Below, piece by piece: positions 7,956 through 9,465 of a DNA stretch of 9,465 bases. Position numbers and translations under genes: made by a program. The DNA is from Tidjanibacter sp. (GTDB lineage: Bacteria > Bacteroidota > Bacteroidia > Bacteroidales > Rikenellaceae): NCBI GenBank assembly GCA_017630115.1, contig JAGBVY010000162.1, positions 1-9,465 of the forward strand. Reading direction: 5' to 3'. The notes beneath the pieces were generated by a model. It searched no databases. It had not been told where the DNA came from and worked only from the letters and a program-made list of their open reading frames with translations. Positions within the stretch are counted from its first letter, which is position 1; each line of letters starts with the position of its first letter.

Positions 7956-7963
7956 CAAATATA
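7956..7963 (-). promoter_or_regulatory. Probable FKBP-gene promoter -7 box (TATATTTG)
   Basis: TATATTTG on the minus strand is an exact TAnnTTTG match in the 83-bp gap between the agmatinase-family stop (7970) and the FKBP ATG (7886). It predicts a leader of about 60 nt, which is A-rich and C-poor near the start codon. The -33 region would overlap the end of the upstream gene and shows no clear TTTG. No convincing terminator follows the upstream gene, so read-through may also contribute. Confidence 0.6.
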
Positions 7964-7969
7964 ACTCAT

Positions 7970-9019
7970 TTAATTGGATTTTAGTATCAATCCACACAAT
8001 TTATAGAGCATACGCGCGCCTACATTTGCGTCCCACTCATTAGCCTTGTCGCCCGGAGTGACCTCCACAACGTCGAAACCAACAATGCGTCGGCCCGAGC
8101 GGGTGAGGCTATCAAGCAGGTAGAGAGCCTGTTGGAATGTCAAGCCGCCCGCTACGGGAGTACCCGTATTTGGGCAATTCTCGGGAGCAAGACCGTCGAT
8201 GTCGAAACTCACATAGACCTCCTCGGGCAGCTGCTCCACAATCCTCTGGCACTGCTCGGCCCACGTTGTACCCTCAAACCTCTCGGCTGCCATCAGGTAG
8301 TCGTCGAACTGCACCACCTTGCCTTCCGAACTACGAGCCAAGGCAACCTCCTCGTCGCAGTAGTCGCGTATGCCCACCTGCACGATTTTTCCCACCTGAG
8401 GAATATCTTTCAGCACGTTGTACATAATCGAGGCGTGTGAGTAGCGGAAACCCTCGTAGGCCTCTCTGAGGTCGGCGTGGGCGTCGATGTGCAACACACC
8501 CATACCCTCGTGACGCTCGGCCAATGCCTGTATGAAACCAAAGGGAGTGCTGTGGTCGCCACCTACAAGACCCACCAACTTGCCCTTGTTGAGCCACTCG
8601 GAGGTCTGCTCATAGACCTTGCAATTCATCTCCGCCGAGCCCATATTGACCCTGGCACGACGGGTGGAGAGCATCGACGACTCAAACAAAGTACCCCCCT
8701 CTTCGAGGTATTGGATGACCTTCTTGGCGTCGTGACGCAGCAGGGCGTGGGAGTCCTGAATGGAGTAGTCGATGGGGGCGGTGGCAATACCTTTCTGCCA
8801 CTGGTCGGGACTTACGGGGTCGTAGAAATCCAGTTGCACCGATGCACCGATGATTGCGTCGGGGCCGTAGTTCTGACCACCTCCATAGGAAGCCGTCACA
8901 CCCCAAGGCACCGACACCAAGATGAGCCTCGCATCGTCGGTTGTGAAGGGCATACCGAAGTAATTGCCGTTATTCTGACCAACATCCGAGGGATTGTATT
9001 CAATTTTTCCGATTTTCAT
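7970..9019 (-). CDS. Agmatinase/arginase (ureohydrolase) family protein
   Basis: The 349-residue protein belongs to the binuclear-manganese ureohydrolase superfamily, whose members split guanidino compounds to urea plus an amine, or formiminoglutamate to formamide plus glutamate. Expected metal ligands are all present: H156 in GGDHS (153-157); D179, H181 and D183 in DAHADLR; D273 and D275 in SFDIDGL. The acid after the last metal block (E319 in VVEVTPG) and a His in the active-site loop (H195 in RYSHASIM) are also conserved. An N-terminal region (GGGQNYGPDAI, 46-56) and an insert at about 65-145 make it longer than typical agmatinases of about 300 residues. In Bacteroidota such proteins are usually named agmatinase family; the substrate could be agmatine, arginine, another guanidino acid or guanidine and cannot be fixed from sequence. 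ATG 9019 was chosen because the longer frame to 9151 runs through the promoter and has no family similarity. No polyamine gene lies nearby. Confidence 0.92.
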   Translation of the reverse strand: MKIGKIEYNPSDVGQNNGNYFGMPFTTDDARLILVSVPWGVTASYGGGQNYGPDAIIGASVQLDFYDPVSPDQWQKGIATAPIDYSIQDSHALLRHDAKKVIQYLEEGGTLFESSMLSTRRARVNMGSAEMNCKVYEQTSEWLNKGKLVGLVGGDHSTPFGFIQALAERHEGMGVLHIDAHADLREAYEGFRYSHASIMYNVLKDIPQVGKIVQVGIRDYCDEEVALARSSEGKVVQFDDYLMAAERFEGTTWAEQCQRIVEQLPEEVYVSFDIDGLAPENCPNTGTPVAGGLTFQQALYLLDSLTRSGRRIVGFDVVEVTPGDKANEWDANVGARMLYKLCGLILKSN

Positions 9020-9076
9020 AGTCAAAAATTTTTCTGTCAAAAATGGCCACAGAGTGGTGTAAAACCAAGTTTCAGA

Positions 9077-9084
9077 CAAATATA
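9077..9084 (-). promoter_or_regulatory. Probable agmatinase-family gene promoter -7 box (TATATTTG)
   Basis: TATATTTG on the minus strand matches TAnnTTTG exactly, 57 bp before the ATG at 9019. Transcription would start near 9070. The -33 position holds no TTTG. The element lies about 25 bp from the -33 box of the opposing plus-strand promoter at 9107-9138, so the two face away from each other and share upstream DNA. Confidence 0.6.
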
Positions 9085-9106
9085 TGCTAATTTTTTGAGA
9101 AAAAGG

Positions 9107-9138
9107 TTTGGAAGATGAGAAAATTTTGCATAATTTTG
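9107..9138 (+). promoter_or_regulatory. Bacteroidota-type promoter (TTTG-N20-TAATTTTG) reading right
   Basis: TTTG at 9107-9110 and TAATTTTG at 9131-9138 are separated by exactly 20 bp, the centre of the 19-21 bp spacing of the Bacteroidota primary promoter. It is the only promoter in the window with both boxes clearly present. The predicted start is about 9143-9145. No protein gene of credible length follows; a terminator does, about 125 bp on. Confidence 0.7.
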
Positions 9139-9142
9139 TCTC

Positions 9143-9269
9143 ACAAAGCAATGGTTGGCGCTATGCAGGCCTTCCTGTAAGGCGCAAATAGTTGTTTTAG
9201 TGATTCTTTCATAATCAGTATTTTAAGTTGGGGGGTTTGGGATGCCGTGAGGTATCCCAAACTTTTTTT
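9143..9269 (+). ncRNA. Candidate small RNA or attenuated leader
   Basis: The segment is bounded by a full Bacteroidota promoter on its left and a strong rho-independent terminator on its right, giving a transcript of about 125 nt. Inside it, GCCTT/AAGGC (9169-9173 and 9179-9183) can form a small hairpin. The middle part, about 9184-9234, is A/T-rich and looks unstructured. A nine-codon frame, ATG 9151 to TAA 9180 (MVGAMQAFL), is the only start-to-stop frame noticed in it and overlaps the small hairpin; its being translated is doubtful. I do not recognise an RNA family. It could be a free-standing regulatory RNA, or the terminated leader of a plus-strand gene beyond the window end. Confidence 0.5.
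9235..9269 (+). terminator. Rho-independent terminator of the candidate small RNA
   Basis: A nine-pair stem GTTTGGGAT/ATCCCAAAC (9235-9243 and 9254-9262) continues through a G-T wobble and two C-G pairs to a GTGA loop at 9247-9250, and is followed by seven T (9263-9269). On the minus strand the hairpin is followed by C residues, so only the plus orientation works. Confidence 0.9.
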
Positions 9270-9391
9270 CGAGTGCGCCTTGTGGGCGATTTTCGCACCA
9301 AACGTCAGAGAGCGAGTTCCTCACTTACGTTCAGTAAGCTGCGGACTCGCTCCTTAGTTTGGCACGAAACTCGCCTCACAAATCGCACTCG
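9270..9391. repeat. 122-bp imperfect palindrome (possible dispersed repeat element)
   Basis: The two ends are perfect inverted copies, CGAGTGCG (9270-9277) and CGCACTCG (9384-9391). The centre is a hairpin tip, CTTAC/GTAAG around GTTCA (9324-9338). Between them the arms pair over further blocks: TTTCG.. CCAAAC on the left with GTTTGG..CGAAA on the right, and AGCGAGT (9311-9317) with ACTCGCT (9345-9351). The centre of symmetry (about 9331) is the same for ends and tip, so the whole segment is one folded unit. It abuts the T-tract of the preceding terminator. No open frame of protein character, transposase or flanking target duplication is evident. It may be a miniature inverted-repeat element or a REP-like repeat; that class is inference. 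Confidence 0.7.
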
Positions 9392-9465
9392 ACCCTCTCC
9401 CGACCCAGTAAACTGCGGAGCCACCTTCTTGTTTGGCACAAAAATCCCTCCACAAAACCCAGCCG
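9332..9465. repeat. Diverged second copy of the palindrome's right arm (74-bp offset)
   Basis: Positions 9332-9391 and 9406-9465 align over 60 bases without gaps at 42 matches. They share CAGTAA.CTGCGGA at the start, GTTTGGCAC in the middle and CACAA near the end. The second copy reaches the last base of the window, and the 14 bp between copies are C-rich. No left arm precedes the second copy, so it is either a lone half-element or a tandem duplication that has since decayed. No gene is supported between 9270 and 9465. Confidence 0.6.

Noticed and set aside
7887..7997. A 37-residue N-terminal extension of the FKBP protein
   Set aside because: It overlaps the end of the upstream gene and the TATATTTG box, and would bury the lipoprotein signal peptide.
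8477..9118. A 213-codon plus-strand open frame
   Set aside because: It is antisense to the agmatinase-family gene and then crosses that gene's promoter. The opposite strand carries all ureohydrolase motifs.
9020..9151. A 44-residue N-terminal extension of the agmatinase-family protein
   Set aside because: The extension would be translated from the promoter region and has no similarity to the family; ATG 9019 begins the recognisable protein.
9270..9465. A CRISPR array or tRNA remnant
   Set aside because: The repeats are long, diverged and palindromic with no regular unique spacers, and no cloverleaf or anticodon arm can be drawn.

Overview
The window looks like chromosomal DNA of a Bacteroidales bacterium, most likely Rikenellaceae/Alistipes-like. 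The evidence is Bacteroidota-type protein families, absence of strong Shine-Dalgarno sequences, a moderately high GC coding style, and four intergenic matches to the Bacteroidota promoter -7 box TAnnTTTG. The genus is an inference. No tRNA, rRNA, CRISPR array or transposase gene was seen.

Layout. Positions 1-5588 hold three plus-strand genes in tandem with gaps of about 33 bp, a probable operon. They are a large TPR-repeat protein whose N-terminus is replaced by a piece of peptide chain release factor 3 (RF3), an outer-membrane beta-barrel protein, and ammonia-dependent NAD synthetase (nadE). A strong hairpin at 5633-5667 separates them from three convergent minus-strand genes. Read in their own direction these are an agmatinase/arginase-family hydrolase (9019-7970), an FKBP-type peptidyl-prolyl isomerase lipoprotein (7886-7179) and the AAA+ ATPase RarA (6945-5683). 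Each minus-strand gene has its own upstream TAnnTTTG box, and the FKBP gene has its own terminator, so they look like separate transcription units.

The last 450 bp (9020-9465) encode no protein that I can support. They hold a promoter matching both Bacteroidota boxes at canonical spacing (9107-9138) and a rho-independent terminator (9235-9269) about 130 nt downstream. Together these define a candidate small RNA or attenuated leader, divergent from the agmatinase-family gene. Directly after the terminator lies a 122-bp imperfect palindrome (9270-9391), whose right arm recurs in diverged form up to the window end.

Most of the coding content is housekeeping: NAD synthesis, replication-fork maintenance, envelope protein folding and ureohydrolase-type nitrogen metabolism. 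The points that stand out are the in-frame RF3/TPR chimera at about position 225, the poorly understood TPR/beta-barrel pair, the candidate small RNA and the palindromic repeat. The chimera could be a real rearrangement or an assembly error, and the window alone cannot decide between them.
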